Assembly: GCF_014646295.1 (NCBI RefSeq)
Contig: NZ_BMNE01000001.1
Coordinates: 558,001 to 622,000 of the forward strand
Direction of reading: 5' to 3'
DNA from: Nocardia rhizosphaerihabitans
GTDB lineage: Bacteria > Actinomycetota > Actinomycetes > Mycobacteriales > Mycobacteriaceae
DNA length: 64,000 nt
The notes under the pieces are model-generated. The model did no database searches, had not been told where the DNA came from, and was given only the letters and a program-made list of their open reading frames with translations. The position numbers were made by a program, and so were the translations under genes. Below are positions 51,651-61,333 of this stretch, in pieces (within the stretch, counting starts at the first letter, position 1; every line of letters starts with the position of its first letter).

Positions 51651-53225
51651 ATGCGCGGACGTTCGGGTAGGGCGGTCTTGCGGTATGCGGCGCTGGCGGC
51701 CGTCACCGCACTGGTCTGCATCGGGTTGCCTGCCGGGTCAGCGGCGGATCCGTTCGCCGAGCTCAGCGGTGCGGTGCAGGAATTCCTCGAGGTCGGGCGG
51801 ACCGCGGTGCCACGGGCGGACTGCGGGCCGGGATCGCTGCCGGAAACCGGAATGCAGGGCGATGTACCCGCCGGTGACCGAGACAGTGGCCGCAGCACGC
51901 AGGGCTACCGCTGCAATATGTCGATGGTGGGCAACTATCAGGGCCGCGGTGCGGGCATCACGTCCACGAGTTTCGAGCACTGCGCCTATGTCGGCACATT
52001 CTTTCCTGGCAACATGCTCAGCGAACAGCAGGGCGTGCAGGTACTCGACGTGTCCGATCCCGCGAACCCCCGGCTGACGGCGACGCTCGTCGAGCCCGCG
52101 ATGCTGGCGGGGACCTGGGAGACGTTGAAGGTCAACACCACTCGCAAACTGCTCGTGGGAACGGGCGTCCCGGCCGCTCTCGGCGCGGGATATCTGTCGG
52201 TGTACGACATCTCCGAGTGCGCGCATCCGCGGCTGCTCAACCCGGGCACCGGGTCGAATCTGCTGATGCCGCTGCCGATCACGACCCACGAGGGCGGCTT
52301 CTCCCCCGACGGCCGCACGTACTGGGCTTCGGGACTGGTGCCCGGCTTCCTCAGTGCCGTCGACCTCACCGATCCGGCGCAGCCGCGTGTCGTCTGGCAG
52401 GGGCTGACCGGGATCGAGGCGCACGGGCTCGGCGTGAGCCCGGACGGGAACCGGCTCTACCTCTCCGCGCTCGGCGGTTTCACCGTGCTCGATGTGAGCG
52501 CGGTGCAGCGACGCGACCCGAATCCGCAGGTGCCGCACCTTGGCCGGACGTTCTGGACCGACGGGTGGGCCACCCAGCACAGCGTGCCGGTCACCTACGA
52601 CGGCGTGCCGCACCTCTTCACGGTCGACGAAGGCGGTTCCGGCGGTGTGAAACTCATCGATGTCTCCGACGACAGCGCGCCGCGGATCGCCGCGAAGATC
52701 AAACTCGAGATCAATCTGCCGGACAATATCGACGCCAATGTCGGGTCGTCGATGGGTGGTTCGGCGTTCTCCTACGAATCGCACTATTGCGCGGCCGATC
52801 GCCCCGACAATCCGACGGCGCTGGCGTGCGGCTGGATCTCGTCCGGGATCCGGGTGTTCGACGTGCGCGATCCGGACGCCATCCGCGAGATCGCCTACTT
52901 CAATCCGCCGGCGCGGACCGGGCGCAATCTGGAGGTCTGGAACTCACCGCACGCGCTGATCTCGATCATCGGCGTTCCGTTCATGAGCGCGCCCGCCGCG
53001 CTGCGCGCGATGGCGGAGGGCCGGTTCGATCCGGCGCAGGCATTGACCTCCCGCGCAGGCGATATCGCGTTCGGTGATATGTCGACCGACTGGTGTTTCT
53101 CGCCGCCGGAGTGGCGTGGTGATCAGCTCTACGTCGCCTGTTCCGACAACGGGTTCATGGTGCTGCAACTCGACAACGAGGTGTATACGCCGCCGGCGGA
53201 TCAGCAGTCCACCGTCGGGTCGTGA
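51651..53225 (+). CDS. Secreted LVIVD-repeat beta-propeller protein
   Basis: A 524-residue exported protein. ATG 51651 follows CGGGAGG by 6 nt and gives a signal peptide (RYAALAAVTALVCIGL, cleavage after GSA); ATG 51633 is in frame. LVIVD-type repeats appear as QVLDVSDPANPRLTATL, LSVYDISECAHPRLL, LSAVDLTDPAQPRVVWQG and KLIDVSDDSAPRIAAKI, forming a propeller of about seven blades. Conserved Cys residues suggest disulfides. The next gene, a DUF305 protein, overlaps its stop (GTGA), so the two are made together and may act together outside the membrane. The function is unknown. Confidence 0.85.
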   Translation: MRGRSGRAVLRYAALAAVTALVCIGLPAGSAADPFAELSGAVQEFLEVGRTAVPRADCGPGSLPETGMQGDVPAGDRDSGRSTQGYRCNMSMVGNYQGRGAGITSTSFEHCAYVGTFFPGNMLSEQQGVQVLDVSDPANPRLTATLVEPAMLAGTWETLKVNTTRKLLVGTGVPAALGAGYLSVYDISECAHPRLLNPGTGSNLLMPLPITTHEGGFSPDGRTYWASGLVPGFLSAVDLTDPAQPRVVWQGLTGIEAHGLGVSPDGNRLYLSALGGFTVLDVSAVQRRDPNPQVPHLGRTFWTDGWATQHSVPVTYDGVPHLFTVDEGGSGGVKLIDVSDDSAPRIAAKIKLEINLPDNIDANVGSSMGGSAFSYESHYCAADRPDNPTALACGWISSGIRVFDVRDPDAIREIAYFNPPARTGRNLEVWNSPHALISIIGVPFMSAPAALRAMAEGRFDPAQALTSRAGDIAFGDMSTDWCFSPPEWRGDQLYVACSDNGFMVLQLDNEVYTPPADQQSTVGS

Positions 53226-53842
53226 GTATGAGCCGTGCGATCCGCGTAACCGCGCTGTGCGCCGCCGCCATGTTCCTGCTGGTGCTCGGCGCGGCACTGC
53301 GTCCGCTGCTGATTCCCGAAACCACCATGCCCGCACCGGTACTCACCGCTGTCGAGCTCGGCTTCGCCCAGGACATGACCGCCCACCATCAGCAGGCGCT
53401 GATTCTCACCGAACGCCTCGACCCCGCTGCCGATCCGACCGTGCGCAGGCTGGCCGATCAGATCGCCGACACCCAGCGGGTGGAGATCGGCACACTCCTC
53501 GGCTGGACACAGCTCGCGGACGCGCCGCCGACCGCCGCTCAACCGATGGTCTGGATGGCGGCATCCGCAGGGCACCACCATGATTCGCCGACAGCGATGC
53601 CGGGCATGGCGACCACCGCCGACCTCGACGCCCTGGCCGCCGCGCGGGGCGCCGAGGCCGAAACGCTGTTCCTGCAATTGATGTACCGCCACCACTCGGG
53701 CGGCGTCACCATGGCCCGCGCCGCCGACGTTCAGATCACCTCGGGACCGGTGAAGCAGGCTGCCCGCGCCATGGCCCAGTCCCAGAGCCAGGAACTCGGC
53801 TACCTCGGCATGCTCCTCGACGCCAGGGGCATCCGCCCCTGA
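53222..53842 (+). CDS. Exported DUF305 protein
   Basis: A 206-residue protein with an N-terminal signal or anchor helix (VTALCAAAMFLLVLGAAL) and a DUF305 domain. The His- and Met-rich helices DMTAHHQQALILTERL and MYRHHSGGVTMARAA are the family's hallmark; the fold is ferritin-like and some members bind copper or other metals. GTG 53222 overlaps the stop of the LVIVD gene; ATG 53228 is the alternative. The His/Met-rich middle (GHHHDSPTAMPGM) may add a metal site. Joint expression with the propeller suggests a common extracytoplasmic job. Confidence 0.85.
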   Translation: MSMSRAIRVTALCAAAMFLLVLGAALRPLLIPETTMPAPVLTAVELGFAQDMTAHHQQALILTERLDPAADPTVRRLADQIADTQRVEIGTLLGWTQLADAPPTAAQPMVWMAASAGHHHDSPTAMPGMATTADLDALAAARGAEAETLFLQLMYRHHSGGVTMARAADVQITSGPVKQAARAMAQSQSQELGYLGMLLDARGIRP

Positions 53843-54067
53843 ACCGTGCGTTCTCGCACCGGCCTCGACCAGTCGGGATTCGGCCCAGGATCACCGGGTG
53901 CCCGCCTCCGATCACCGCCGCGACGGCGATGTGTCCGAATGCGCACCGGATTCGGTCCGTCCTGGTGAGCACAACGTCACCGTGGGGCAACTGCCCAGAA
54001 AATCGCAGGCAACGGCCCATGCGGACGATGTGCAGGATTGTCGGTGAACTGTGGTCGGAGGCTGGAC

Positions 54068-55282
54068 GTGGTGGTGAGCGCACGAGCGGGCGTGGTTGTT
54101 CCGGCCGTGGAATGCGGCCTGGCCAGGGTGCGCGCCCAGATTGCCGAACGCCTGCTGCCGATCGGCGTGCGGGAGCTGCCGGTGGCCGATGCGGTCGGCG
54201 CCACGCTGGCCGTCGCCCTGACCACCGGCTCCCCGCTCCCCCGTGCCGACAGCGCGGCGATGGACGGTTACGCGGTGTCTGGTCCCGGTCCGTGGTGGCG
54301 TCTGCATCAGCAGGTCAGGTATGCCGGACGCAGCTGTTCGGTGGTGCTGGCGCCCGGTGAGGCGGTGCGCATCGCCACCGGCGCGGCCACGCCGCTGGGG
54401 ACCACCGCCACCCTGCGCGACGAGCACGTGGTGACGACGACGGTGTCGGGCAAGCCGGTGGTGATGCGGGCGCCCGGCGCGCCGGTGCGCGACGACACCC
54501 GGCGGCAGGGCGAGCACTGGGACACCGGTGTCGAGCTGGCGGGCGCTGGCACCCGGGTGTCGGCCGCGCTGGCCTCGGCGGCCCTGAGCGCCGAAGCCGA
54601 GACGGTCACTGTGCGCGGGCCGTTACGGGCCGATGTGGTGATGACCGGCGACGAGATCCGCGCGGTCGGCCCGCTCGGGCCAGGGGAGACCAGGGACTCG
54701 CTGGGACCGGTACTGCCGGAGTTCCTGCGCTGCTGCGATATCGAGAGCACCGGACTGTGGCACCTCGCCGACAGTCATGACCTGCTGCGCTCCTGGCTGA
54801 CACTGAAATCGCATGCCGACCTGGTGGTGATGGTCGGGGCGACCGGCCGCGGCGCCGCCGACCACCTGCGCACGCTGCTGGCCGATCTGGGCGCGCGCAT
54901 CGTGATCGAACGGGTGGCGATCCGTCCGGGCGGCTCCACGCTGGTGGCACAGCTGCCCGACGGCCGCGTCCTGCTCGGCCTGCCCGGCAATCCGTTCGCC
55001 GCGGTCGCGGCCCTGCTGGCCATCGGCCCCGCCGTCATCGACGCGCTCACCCTGCGCACGCCCGGCCCGACCATGTGGGGCAGGCTCTCCGACGCCGGGG
55101 TGGCGGCCGGTGAGGCGACGCGGATCGTCCCGGTGCAGCAGCAGACCGGCGGTGTCTGGCGCAGCACCGGCCCCGCGCACACGCCACACCTGGCCGGCCT
55201 CATCGGCTGCCAGGCACTGGCCGTCCTCCCACCCGGCACCGGCCGCGGCACCCTCGTCGAACTGCTCCCGCTCCCCCACTGA
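54068..55282 (+). CDS. MoeA-like molybdopterin molybdenumtransferase
   Basis: A 404-residue protein of the MoeA family, which inserts molybdate into adenylated molybdopterin. The MoeA motif DSAAMDGYAV, the central domain GEAVRIATGAATPLGTTA and the MoCF-like domain with GATGRGAADHL and GLPGNPFAA are present. GTG 54068 follows CGGAGG by 6 nt. Several surface positions differ from standard MoeA, and no other cofactor genes are adjacent. It may therefore be a paralogue that serves a particular molybdoenzyme. The molybdenum hydroxylase at 15-19 kb is the only one in the window; any link is inference. Confidence 0.82.
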   Translation: MVVSARAGVVVPAVECGLARVRAQIAERLLPIGVRELPVADAVGATLAVALTTGSPLPRADSAAMDGYAVSGPGPWWRLHQQVRYAGRSCSVVLAPGEAVRIATGAATPLGTTATLRDEHVVTTTVSGKPVVMRAPGAPVRDDTRRQGEHWDTGVELAGAGTRVSAALASAALSAEAETVTVRGPLRADVVMTGDEIRAVGPLGPGETRDSLGPVLPEFLRCCDIESTGLWHLADSHDLLRSWLTLKSHADLVVMVGATGRGAADHLRTLLADLGARIVIERVAIRPGGSTLVAQLPDGRVLLGLPGNPFAAVAALLAIGPAVIDALTLRTPGPTMWGRLSDAGVAAGEATRIVPVQQQTGGVWRSTGPAHTPHLAGLIGCQALAVLPPGTGRGTLVELLPLPH

Positions 55283-55288
55283 GCCGCG

Positions 55289-56101
55289 CTACTGCCATCG
55301 CGCGTACCGGGGAAAGACCGCCCGCGCGGCCTCGTCGGCGACTTCCACGAGGACCCGGGCCAGACTGCTCGTGCCGGGGGCGCGCACACCGCCGAGCCTG
55401 CCCGACAGCGACAGCGCGGCGACCGCACCGGGCGCGCGGCCCCGGATCGGCACCGCCACGCACACGACTCCGGCGACCGACTCCTCCCGATCGACGGCGA
55501 CCCCCTGGTGACTACGGACGCGGTCCAGTTCGCGATGCAGTTCGGCACGGTGGCCGATCGTGCGCGGCGTCAGCTGCGGCAGCCGCTCCCGGAAGGCCAG
55601 CTCGACGATGCTCGGTTCCAGGGTGGCGAGCAACGCCTTACCGACAGCGGTGCAGTGGGCGGGCATCCGGCCACCGAGGCGGGTGGGGATGCTGTCGCAG
55701 GAGCGGCCGACCGCCTTGTCCAGGTACAGCACTTCGGGGCCGTCGAGCACGCCGAGGTGCCCGACCATGCCGGTCCGCTGACAGACCTCGTGCAGCAGCG
55801 GGCTCACCACGTCCCGGATCTCGTTGTGCTCGACGGCGAGTCCGCCGAGTTCGAGCGCCCGCGTACCGAGTCGGTAGCCACCGGGTACGTGCGCGAGCCA
55901 GCGCAGCCGGACCATCTGATCGATGATGCGGTGCACGCTAGAGCGTGGCAGCCCGGTGTGTTCTGCGACATCGATCAAGGTGCGGACCGGGCTTGCCCCG
56001 TCGAACGCGTCCAGGATCAGCGTCATCCGCTCGATCATCGATACCGGCGCCGGACCGCCGCGCTGCGCGGACCCGGCCTGGACGAGCACGTCGACCGTCA
56101 T
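55289..56101 (-). CDS. IclR-family transcriptional regulator
   Basis: A 270-residue regulator. The N-terminal winged helix (MIERMTLILDAFDGASPV, AEHTGLPRSSVHRIIDQMVR) is at about residues 22-85, and the effector domain follows (GKALLATLEPSIVELAF, DREESVAGVVCVAVPIRG). ATG 56101 follows GAGGTGAG. It converges with the MoeA-like gene (stops 6 bp apart) and lies downstream of the LuxR gene on the same strand. No divergent metabolic gene is adjacent, so its targets are unknown. Confidence 0.9.
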   Translation of the reverse strand: MTVDVLVQAGSAQRGGPAPVSMIERMTLILDAFDGASPVRTLIDVAEHTGLPRSSVHRIIDQMVRLRWLAHVPGGYRLGTRALELGGLAVEHNEIRDVVSPLLHEVCQRTGMVGHLGVLDGPEVLYLDKAVGRSCDSIPTRLGGRMPAHCTAVGKALLATLEPSIVELAFRERLPQLTPRTIGHRAELHRELDRVRSHQGVAVDREESVAGVVCVAVPIRGRAPGAVAALSLSGRLGGVRAPGTSSLARVLVEVADEAARAVFPRYARWQ

Positions 56102-56282
56102 GGCTCACCTCATCTACTTCGCACTGCTGTCCCCCATCACAGTGCCGTCCCGCCCGCGTGCGGGAATCCAGGAAACTACGGAGATCACGCGGCGACTACG
56201 GATCTTGTCCGGTCCCACTCAGCGGCTGGCCGACTCCGCCCACCGGGATCGCCGCCCCCTCCTTCGCGCGGAAATGGCAGTG

Positions 56283-58610
56283 TCAGAGGGTGTTCCGGTT
56301 GACCCAGGCGGCGATCTGGGTGCGGGAGGTGAAGCCGAGTTTGGTGAGGATGTGGTCGACATGGCTCTCGGCGGTGCGGATCGAGATCACCAGCTCCTGC
56401 CCGATCCGGCGGTTACCGTAGCCCAGGCCGATCAGGCGGGCGACATCGCGTTCCCGGCGGGTCAGCACGCCCGGCCCGACCGGTTCGACGGCGGCGATCG
56501 GGGGCGGCGAGCTGTCCATCGCGTAGTCGACGGCGTCGTCGAGGGTGAGCGAGGCGCCCGCGTCGAAACAGGCGCCGAACTCCTGCTCCCCCAGCGCGGC
56601 CTGGACGCGATCGCGGACCCGCTGACCGATGAGCTGGGTCATCGCGTGCGCCAGCCGCTGCGAACTGCCCTGGCGCACAGTCGAAGCCGCCCCCATCAGG
56701 CGGGCGGCGCGCACCAGGTCGCCGTCGGCGGCCGCCGCCCAGGCCAGGCCGTCCACACTGGTGGCGAGCCAGGCGCACCGATCGAAGAGCTGGAACAGTT
56801 CGATCGACCGGCGCAGCGCCGCGACCGCGCCCTCCTGATCACCGTCGCGCCACCGCTGGGTGCCGACGGCCCAGTACGCGAGACCACCGAGCAGGTGGGA
56901 GTCGTGCTCGGTGGTCAGTGCCAGCAGGCCTTCGGCCATGGCGCCGGCGACCGGGTCGTCGAGGGCCAGCGCGCAGACGGCGGCGAAGGCCAGGCTCTCC
57001 ATCTCCACCCGCGGATGGGCGCAGTCGCGCGCGCTCACCGACGACGCCACGGCGATGTCGAGTGCGGCGCGCAGGTCGCCCGCCCCGAAGGCGAGCACCG
57101 CCCGCGCCATCTCGGCTTCGACCAGCACCTGCGCCGACCCGGATTCGGCGGCGATCTCCGCGCTGGCACGGACGAAATCCGTCGCGGTCTCGGTATCGGA
57201 CAGCATTGCCGCGATCACCGAGCTCGCCGCCAGCGCCCTGGCCCGGTCGACGCTGCGCTCGGTGTCTTCCGCCAGTGCCTCGGACAACCAGCGGTAGCCC
57301 TCCAGCAGAAAGTGACAGTGCTCCCAGAACGGCCACAGCTCGGTCGCGATCTCCAGCGCACGCCGGGCGCCGGCCGGATCGGCGAGTGAGAATTGCAGTG
57401 CCGCACGGAAATTGGCGTGCTCGCGGGCGACATCGCGAAACCAGTCGACGTCGGTGGCACTCCAGTAGTCGGTGCGCCCGCGTCGGGCCAAACGGTAGTA
57501 GTACTCGCGATGGCCGACGCGGACCGCGTCTTCGTCGCCGCGCGCCCGCAACAGGTCGCGGGCGAACTGACGCAACGGCTCGAGCATCGAGTACCGTCCG
57601 GCACCGTCGGCGCCGGGTCCGTAGGCCAGCACCGACTTCTCCACCAGCCCGGTCAGCGCGGCCAGCAGCGCGGACGGCGAACCGACCAGGCAGACCGCTT
57701 CCGCGGCGTCGAGGTCGAAGCCGCCCGCGAAGACCGACAGCTGCTCCCAGAGCCGCTGCTCGTCGGGCGTGCACAGGTCATAGCTCCAGCGGATCGCCGA
57801 GGCCAGGGTCTGCTGACGGTGCGGTGCGGTCCGCGGGCCGGTGGTGAGCAGGCCCATCGCGTCGTCGAGGCGGGTGAGGACCTGGTCGGGGGTGAACATC
57901 CGCATCCGCAGGGCCGCCAATTCCAGCGCGAGCGGAATGCCGTCGAGCCTGCGGCAGATCGCGGCCAGGGTCGCCGCGTTGGCCGGGGTCTTGCGGAAGG
58001 CCGGGTCCGCGGCGGTCGCGCGGTCGACGAGCAGCCGGGCCGCGGGGCTGTCGAGGTCGCCGGAGGCCGGATCCGGTACCGACAGCGGCGCGACCGGCAG
58101 GACCTGTTCGCCCGGCACGCCGAGCGGTTCGCGGCTGGTCGCGAGAATCCGCAGACCGGTCGTCGCTGGGATGATCCGGTCCGCGAGCGCCGCGCACGCG
58201 TCGATCACGTGCTCACAGTTGTCCAGGATCAGCAGCAGGTCCCGGTCGGCCAGGAAGTCGGTGAGGACGGCCAGCGGCGCGCTGGTGTCGTCGCGCAGGC
58301 CGAGCTCGCGTGCCACGGTCGCCGTGACCAGGTTCGGATCGCTGACGTGCGCCAATTCCACCAGCCACACACCGTCGGGAAACACCCGCTGCACGGCCTC
58401 GCCGACCCGCCTGCTCAACCGGGTCTTGCCGACGCCGCCCACCCCGGTCAGCGTGAGCAACCGGGTACCGCCGAGCAGTTTCCTGGCCGCCGCGACATCG
58501 TCGTCGCGGCCGACAAAGCTGGTCACTTCCGCCGGGAGGTTCCCTGACACACGCCTGCCCACGCCGCCTACTGTCGCACGCACACCGACCTCGGCGGCGG
58601 CTTTCGGCAC
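56283..58610 (-). CDS. Large LuxR-type regulator with NB-ARC-like ATPase domain
   Basis: A 775-residue regulator of the STAND class. The ATPase domain occupies about residues 25-300: LPAEVTSFVGRDDDV, Walker A GVGGVGKTRL and the Walker B-like LLLILDNCEHVIDA. A helical-repeat region follows, and a LuxR helix-turn-helix ends the protein (LTRRERDVARLIGLGYGNRR, TAESHVDHILTKLGF). These proteins switch genes on when a ligand and ATP bind. GTG 58550, just before LPAEVTSF, is an alternative start. It is flanked by the SPFH gene upstream on the same strand. Targets are unknown. Confidence 0.88.
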   Translation of the reverse strand: MPKAAAEVGVRATVGGVGRRVSGNLPAEVTSFVGRDDDVAAARKLLGGTRLLTLTGVGGVGKTRLSRRVGEAVQRVFPDGVWLVELAHVSDPNLVTATVARELGLRDDTSAPLAVLTDFLADRDLLLILDNCEHVIDACAALADRIIPATTGLRILATSREPLGVPGEQVLPVAPLSVPDPASGDLDSPAARLLVDRATAADPAFRKTPANAATLAAICRRLDGIPLALELAALRMRMFTPDQVLTRLDDAMGLLTTGPRTAPHRQQTLASAIRWSYDLCTPDEQRLWEQLSVFAGGFDLDAAEAVCLVGSPSALLAALTGLVEKSVLAYGPGADGAGRYSMLEPLRQFARDLLRARGDEDAVRVGHREYYYRLARRGRTDYWSATDVDWFRDVAREHANFRAALQFSLADPAGARRALEIATELWPFWEHCHFLLEGYRWLSEALAEDTERSVDRARALAASSVIAAMLSDTETATDFVRASAEIAAESGSAQVLVEAEMARAVLAFGAGDLRAALDIAVASSVSARDCAHPRVEMESLAFAAVCALALDDPVAGAMAEGLLALTTEHDSHLLGGLAYWAVGTQRWRDGDQEGAVAALRRSIELFQLFDRCAWLATSVDGLAWAAAADGDLVRAARLMGAASTVRQGSSQRLAHAMTQLIGQRVRDRVQAALGEQEFGACFDAGASLTLDDAVDYAMDSSPPPIAAVEPVGPGVLTRRERDVARLIGLGYGNRRIGQELVISIRTAESHVDHILTKLGFTSRTQIAAWVNRNTL

Positions 58611-58646
58611 ACTCGCGGGGCGGTCGGCCCGACCGCCCCGCTCGGC

Positions 58647-59888
58647 TCAGCCGTGCTGCGGCGGCTGCCAGGGGCGACCGTACGGGTCGTCCGGACGGGG
58701 CGCGGGCGGCTGCTGCTCGGGGGCGATCGGCGGTGGCGTCGGCAGCGTCGGGTGCTCCACCGGCGCAACGGTTTTCGGTCGCGGCGGCTCGAAACCCTCG
58801 ACGGGGGTCCGGGCGGTCGCTTCCGCGGCGCGCACGGCCTGCTCGATCTTCGGGTCGGATGCCGTCTCGAACCAGTCGGCGACGTCGGAGTCGTCCTCGA
58901 TCTTCACCGGCGGATGCTCCTCGGTGGACGGTTCGTACCGGAAGACGCCGTCCTCGCCCTTGGTGGCGAAGTTCTGGGCGAAGCCCTCGAGTGCCTTGCC
59001 GAAGTCGCTGGGCACCAGCCACACCTTGTTGGCGTCGCCGCGGGCCACCATCGGCAGCGTCTGCATGTATTGGTAGGCAAGCAGTTCCGGCGTCGGCTTG
59101 CCGTTCTTGATGGCGGCGAACACCTTCTCGATGGCCTTGGCCTGGCCCTGCGCCTGCAGGTACGAGGCGGCGCGTTCACCCTGGGCGCGCAGGATGCGGC
59201 TCTGGCGCTCACCTTCGGCCGAGAGGATCGCGGACTGCTTGCCGCCCTCGGCGGCCAGGATCTGGGCCTGCTTGGCACCCTCGGCCGTCTTGATCTGCGA
59301 TTCGCGGGTGCCCTCCGCGGTCAGGATCATCGCCCGCTTCTCGCGGTCGGCCTTCATCTGCTTCTCCATCGATTCCTGGATCGACGGCGGCGGATCGATG
59401 GACTTGAGCTCGACGCGGGCCACGCGCAGGCCCCAGCGGCCGGTCGCCTCGTCGAGGACGCCGCGCAGCTGGTTGTTGATCTGATCGCGGGAGGTCAGCG
59501 TCTCCTCGAGGGTCATGCCGCCGACCACGTTGCGCAAGGTGGTGACGGTGAGCTGCTCGACGGCGGCGATGTAGTTGCTGATCTCGTAGACGGCGGCCTG
59601 CGGGCTGGTGACCTGGAAATACACCACCGAGTCGATCTGCAGGGTGAGGTTGTCCTGGGTGATCACCGGCTGCGGCGGGAAGGACACGACCCGCTCACGC
59701 AGGTCCACCTTCGCGCGGATGCGGTCGGCGAACGGGACGAGGAATGTCAGCTGACCGGACACGGTGCGCGAATACCGCCCGAGCCGTTCGATCACCGCCG
59801 CCTCGGCTTGCGGGACCAGGGCGATCGATTTGAAGACCACCACCACGACCAGCAGGACGAGGACGGCGGCCACGATCAAGGCAACCAT
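58647..59888 (-). CDS. SPFH/band-7 (stomatin/paraslipin-like) membrane protein
   Basis: A 413-residue membrane scaffold protein. One N-terminal transmembrane helix (residues 2-22) is followed by the SPFH domain (VIERLGRYSRTVSGQLTFLV, LQIDSVVYFQVTSPQAAVYE), then a long coiled coil rich in AEG/KQ repeats (TAEGAKQAQILAAEGGKQSA), and a Pro-rich C-terminal tail. It forms oligomers in the inner membrane and pairs with an NfeD protein, encoded here 2 bp upstream. Such pairs are linked to membrane-domain organisation and protease control. Confidence 0.92.
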   Translation of the reverse strand: MVALIVAAVLVLLVVVVVFKSIALVPQAEAAVIERLGRYSRTVSGQLTFLVPFADRIRAKVDLRERVVSFPPQPVITQDNLTLQIDSVVYFQVTSPQAAVYEISNYIAAVEQLTVTTLRNVVGGMTLEETLTSRDQINNQLRGVLDEATGRWGLRVARVELKSIDPPPSIQESMEKQMKADREKRAMILTAEGTRESQIKTAEGAKQAQILAAEGGKQSAILSAEGERQSRILRAQGERAASYLQAQGQAKAIEKVFAAIKNGKPTPELLAYQYMQTLPMVARGDANKVWLVPSDFGKALEGFAQNFATKGEDGVFRYEPSTEEHPPVKIEDDSDVADWFETASDPKIEQAVRAAEATARTPVEGFEPPRPKTVAPVEHPTLPTPPPIAPEQQPPAPRPDDPYGRPWQPPQHG

Positions 59889-59890
59889 TG

Positions 59891-60322
59891 CTAAGGACCC
59901 TTCCAGACGACGGCGGTCGCGCCGTCGATCTTCATCACGTAGACGGTCACGCCGGCGTCATAGACATCGTTCGGGTCCAGCGGCCGCGCGGTCCACACTT
60001 CACCACCGAGCTTGACCTGACCCGAATGTTCGGCGACCTGTTCGAGCACGAGCGCCGACTTCCCCGGCAGCGCATCGACATTCGTCGGAATGGGGGGCGG
60101 GGAACCGAACTTGCGGCGCAGCACCGGCCGCACACCCAGGAACAGCACCCCAGCGACCGCGCCGAACACCAGCGCATCGCCCCACAGCGGTAGGCCTGCC
60201 GCAGCGCTCACGGCCGCGGTGCCGAGTGCGGCGACACCGAGCATGAGCAGCGTGAGATCCCCGGTGAGCATTTCCGCCGCCGCCAGGACGATGCCCGCGA
60301 TCAGCCAGATTATTGCGGCCAC
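59891..60322 (-). CDS. NfeD-family membrane protein
   Basis: A 143-residue protein with three transmembrane helices (about residues 3-21, 23-45, 48-66) and a C-terminal OB-fold soluble domain (GKSALVLEQVAEHSGQVKLG, ARPLDPNDVYDAGVTVYVMK). It is the short NfeD form without the protease domain. GTG 60322 lies 6 nt after TAGTCT on the minus strand, indicating a leaderless transcript. The SPFH gene follows after 2 bp. NfeD is the regular partner of SPFH proteins. Confidence 0.92.
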   Translation of the reverse strand: MAAIIWLIAGIVLAAAEMLTGDLTLLMLGVAALGTAAVSAAAGLPLWGDALVFGAVAGVLFLGVRPVLRRKFGSPPPIPTNVDALPGKSALVLEQVAEHSGQVKLGGEVWTARPLDPNDVYDAGVTVYVMKIDGATAVVWKGP

Positions 60323-60328
60323 GACCCC

Positions 60329-60334
60329 AGACTA
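60329..60334 (-). promoter_or_regulatory. -10 box of nfeD (leaderless)
   Basis: TAGTCT on the minus strand, followed by 6 nt and GTG 60322. Confidence 0.5.
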
Positions 60335-60436
60335 GCCCCGAATGCGGGTTTCTGGGCGGGCTCGCCGCCCACGAGCGCGATCTTGGCGTCCAACCGTTTT
60401 CGCGCGCCGCTACCGCCGGTGCGGCGTCCACGCCTC

Positions 60437-60442
60437 TAAGCT
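60437..60442 (+). promoter_or_regulatory. -10 box of the DUF3097 gene (leaderless)
   Basis: TAAGCT, followed by 7 nt and GTG 60450. No ribosome binding site is present. Confidence 0.5.
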
Positions 60443-60449
60443 CGGCCGG

Positions 60450-61277
60450 GTGAGTGGGCGTGACATGTACGGCGGCGACATCTATTCCGGACACCAGCGG
60501 ACCAAGAAGACACCGGTACCGAAAGTGACTGCCGAGCGGGACCTGGTGGTGGAGGACGCGGCGAGCGGATTCTGCGGCGCGGTAGTCGGTTTCGACCGCA
60601 GCTACGACGGCGACTTCGTGAAACTCGAGGACGGGCGCGGCGCGGTCCGGCTGTTCGCGCTGCGCGAAGCGGCGTTCCTCATCGACGGCAAACCCGTCAC
60701 GCTGGTGCGCCCGACCGCGCAGGCGGCCAAGCAGCCGGCCCGGTCGGCGTCGGGGTCCACCCGGGTCGAGGGTCTGCGGGCCCGGGTCGCCAGGACCAGC
60801 CGGATCTGGGTGGAGGGCGTGCACGACGCGGCGCTCGTCGAGCGGGTCTGGGGGCACGATCTGCGGGTGGAGGGCGTCGTCGTCGAGCATCTCGAGGGCC
60901 TGGACAATCTCGGCGTCCGGCTCACCGAATTCGGGCCCGGTCCCGGCGCCAGGGTCGGCGTGCTGGTCGATCACCTGGTGACCGGTTCCAAGGAGACCCA
61001 GCTGACCACCGGCCTCGGCCCGCACGTACTGGTGACCGGACATCCGTTCATCGATGTGTGGCAGGCGGTGCGGCCCGCCGCGGTCGGCATCGAGGCCTGG
61101 CCGACGGTGCCGCGCGGCGAGGACTGGAAGACCGGCATCTGCGCGCGCCTGGGCTGGGGAACGCCGCAGGAAGGCTGGCGGCGGGTCTACAACGCGGTCG
61201 GCTCGTTCCGCGATCTGGAGGCGCCGCTGATCGGCGCCGTCGAACGGCTCATCGACTTCGTCACCGAACCCGAGTAG
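60450..61277 (+). CDS. DUF3097 family protein
   Basis: A 275-residue soluble protein of an actinobacterial family with no known function. The opening MYGGDIYSGHQRTKKTPVPK and the inner blocks GAVVGFDRSYDGDFVKLEDG, IWVEGVHDAALVERVWGHDL and GPHVLVTGHPFIDVWQAV are typical. The middle region resembles a Toprim-like fold (VEGVHDAALVE followed by an acidic segment), which would suggest nucleic acid binding, but this is only a resemblance. GTG 60450 is supported by the -10 box. It is divergent from nfeD. Confidence 0.85.
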   Translation: MSGRDMYGGDIYSGHQRTKKTPVPKVTAERDLVVEDAASGFCGAVVGFDRSYDGDFVKLEDGRGAVRLFALREAAFLIDGKPVTLVRPTAQAAKQPARSASGSTRVEGLRARVARTSRIWVEGVHDAALVERVWGHDLRVEGVVVEHLEGLDNLGVRLTEFGPGPGARVGVLVDHLVTGSKETQLTTGLGPHVLVTGHPFIDVWQAVRPAAVGIEAWPTVPRGEDWKTGICARLGWGTPQEGWRRVYNAVGSFRDLEAPLIGAVERLIDFVTEPE

Positions 61278-61333
61278 TCGACCCGCAGGTCAGACAGGTC
61301 CTCAGTGCCCGCACACGAAGCCGGGCAAACCTT

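Noticed and set aside
53843..54067. Small RNA or gene in the gap before the MoeA-like gene
   Set aside because: Only a 5-bp hairpin (GTGCG-TTCT-CGCAC) and no promoter or supported frame were seen.
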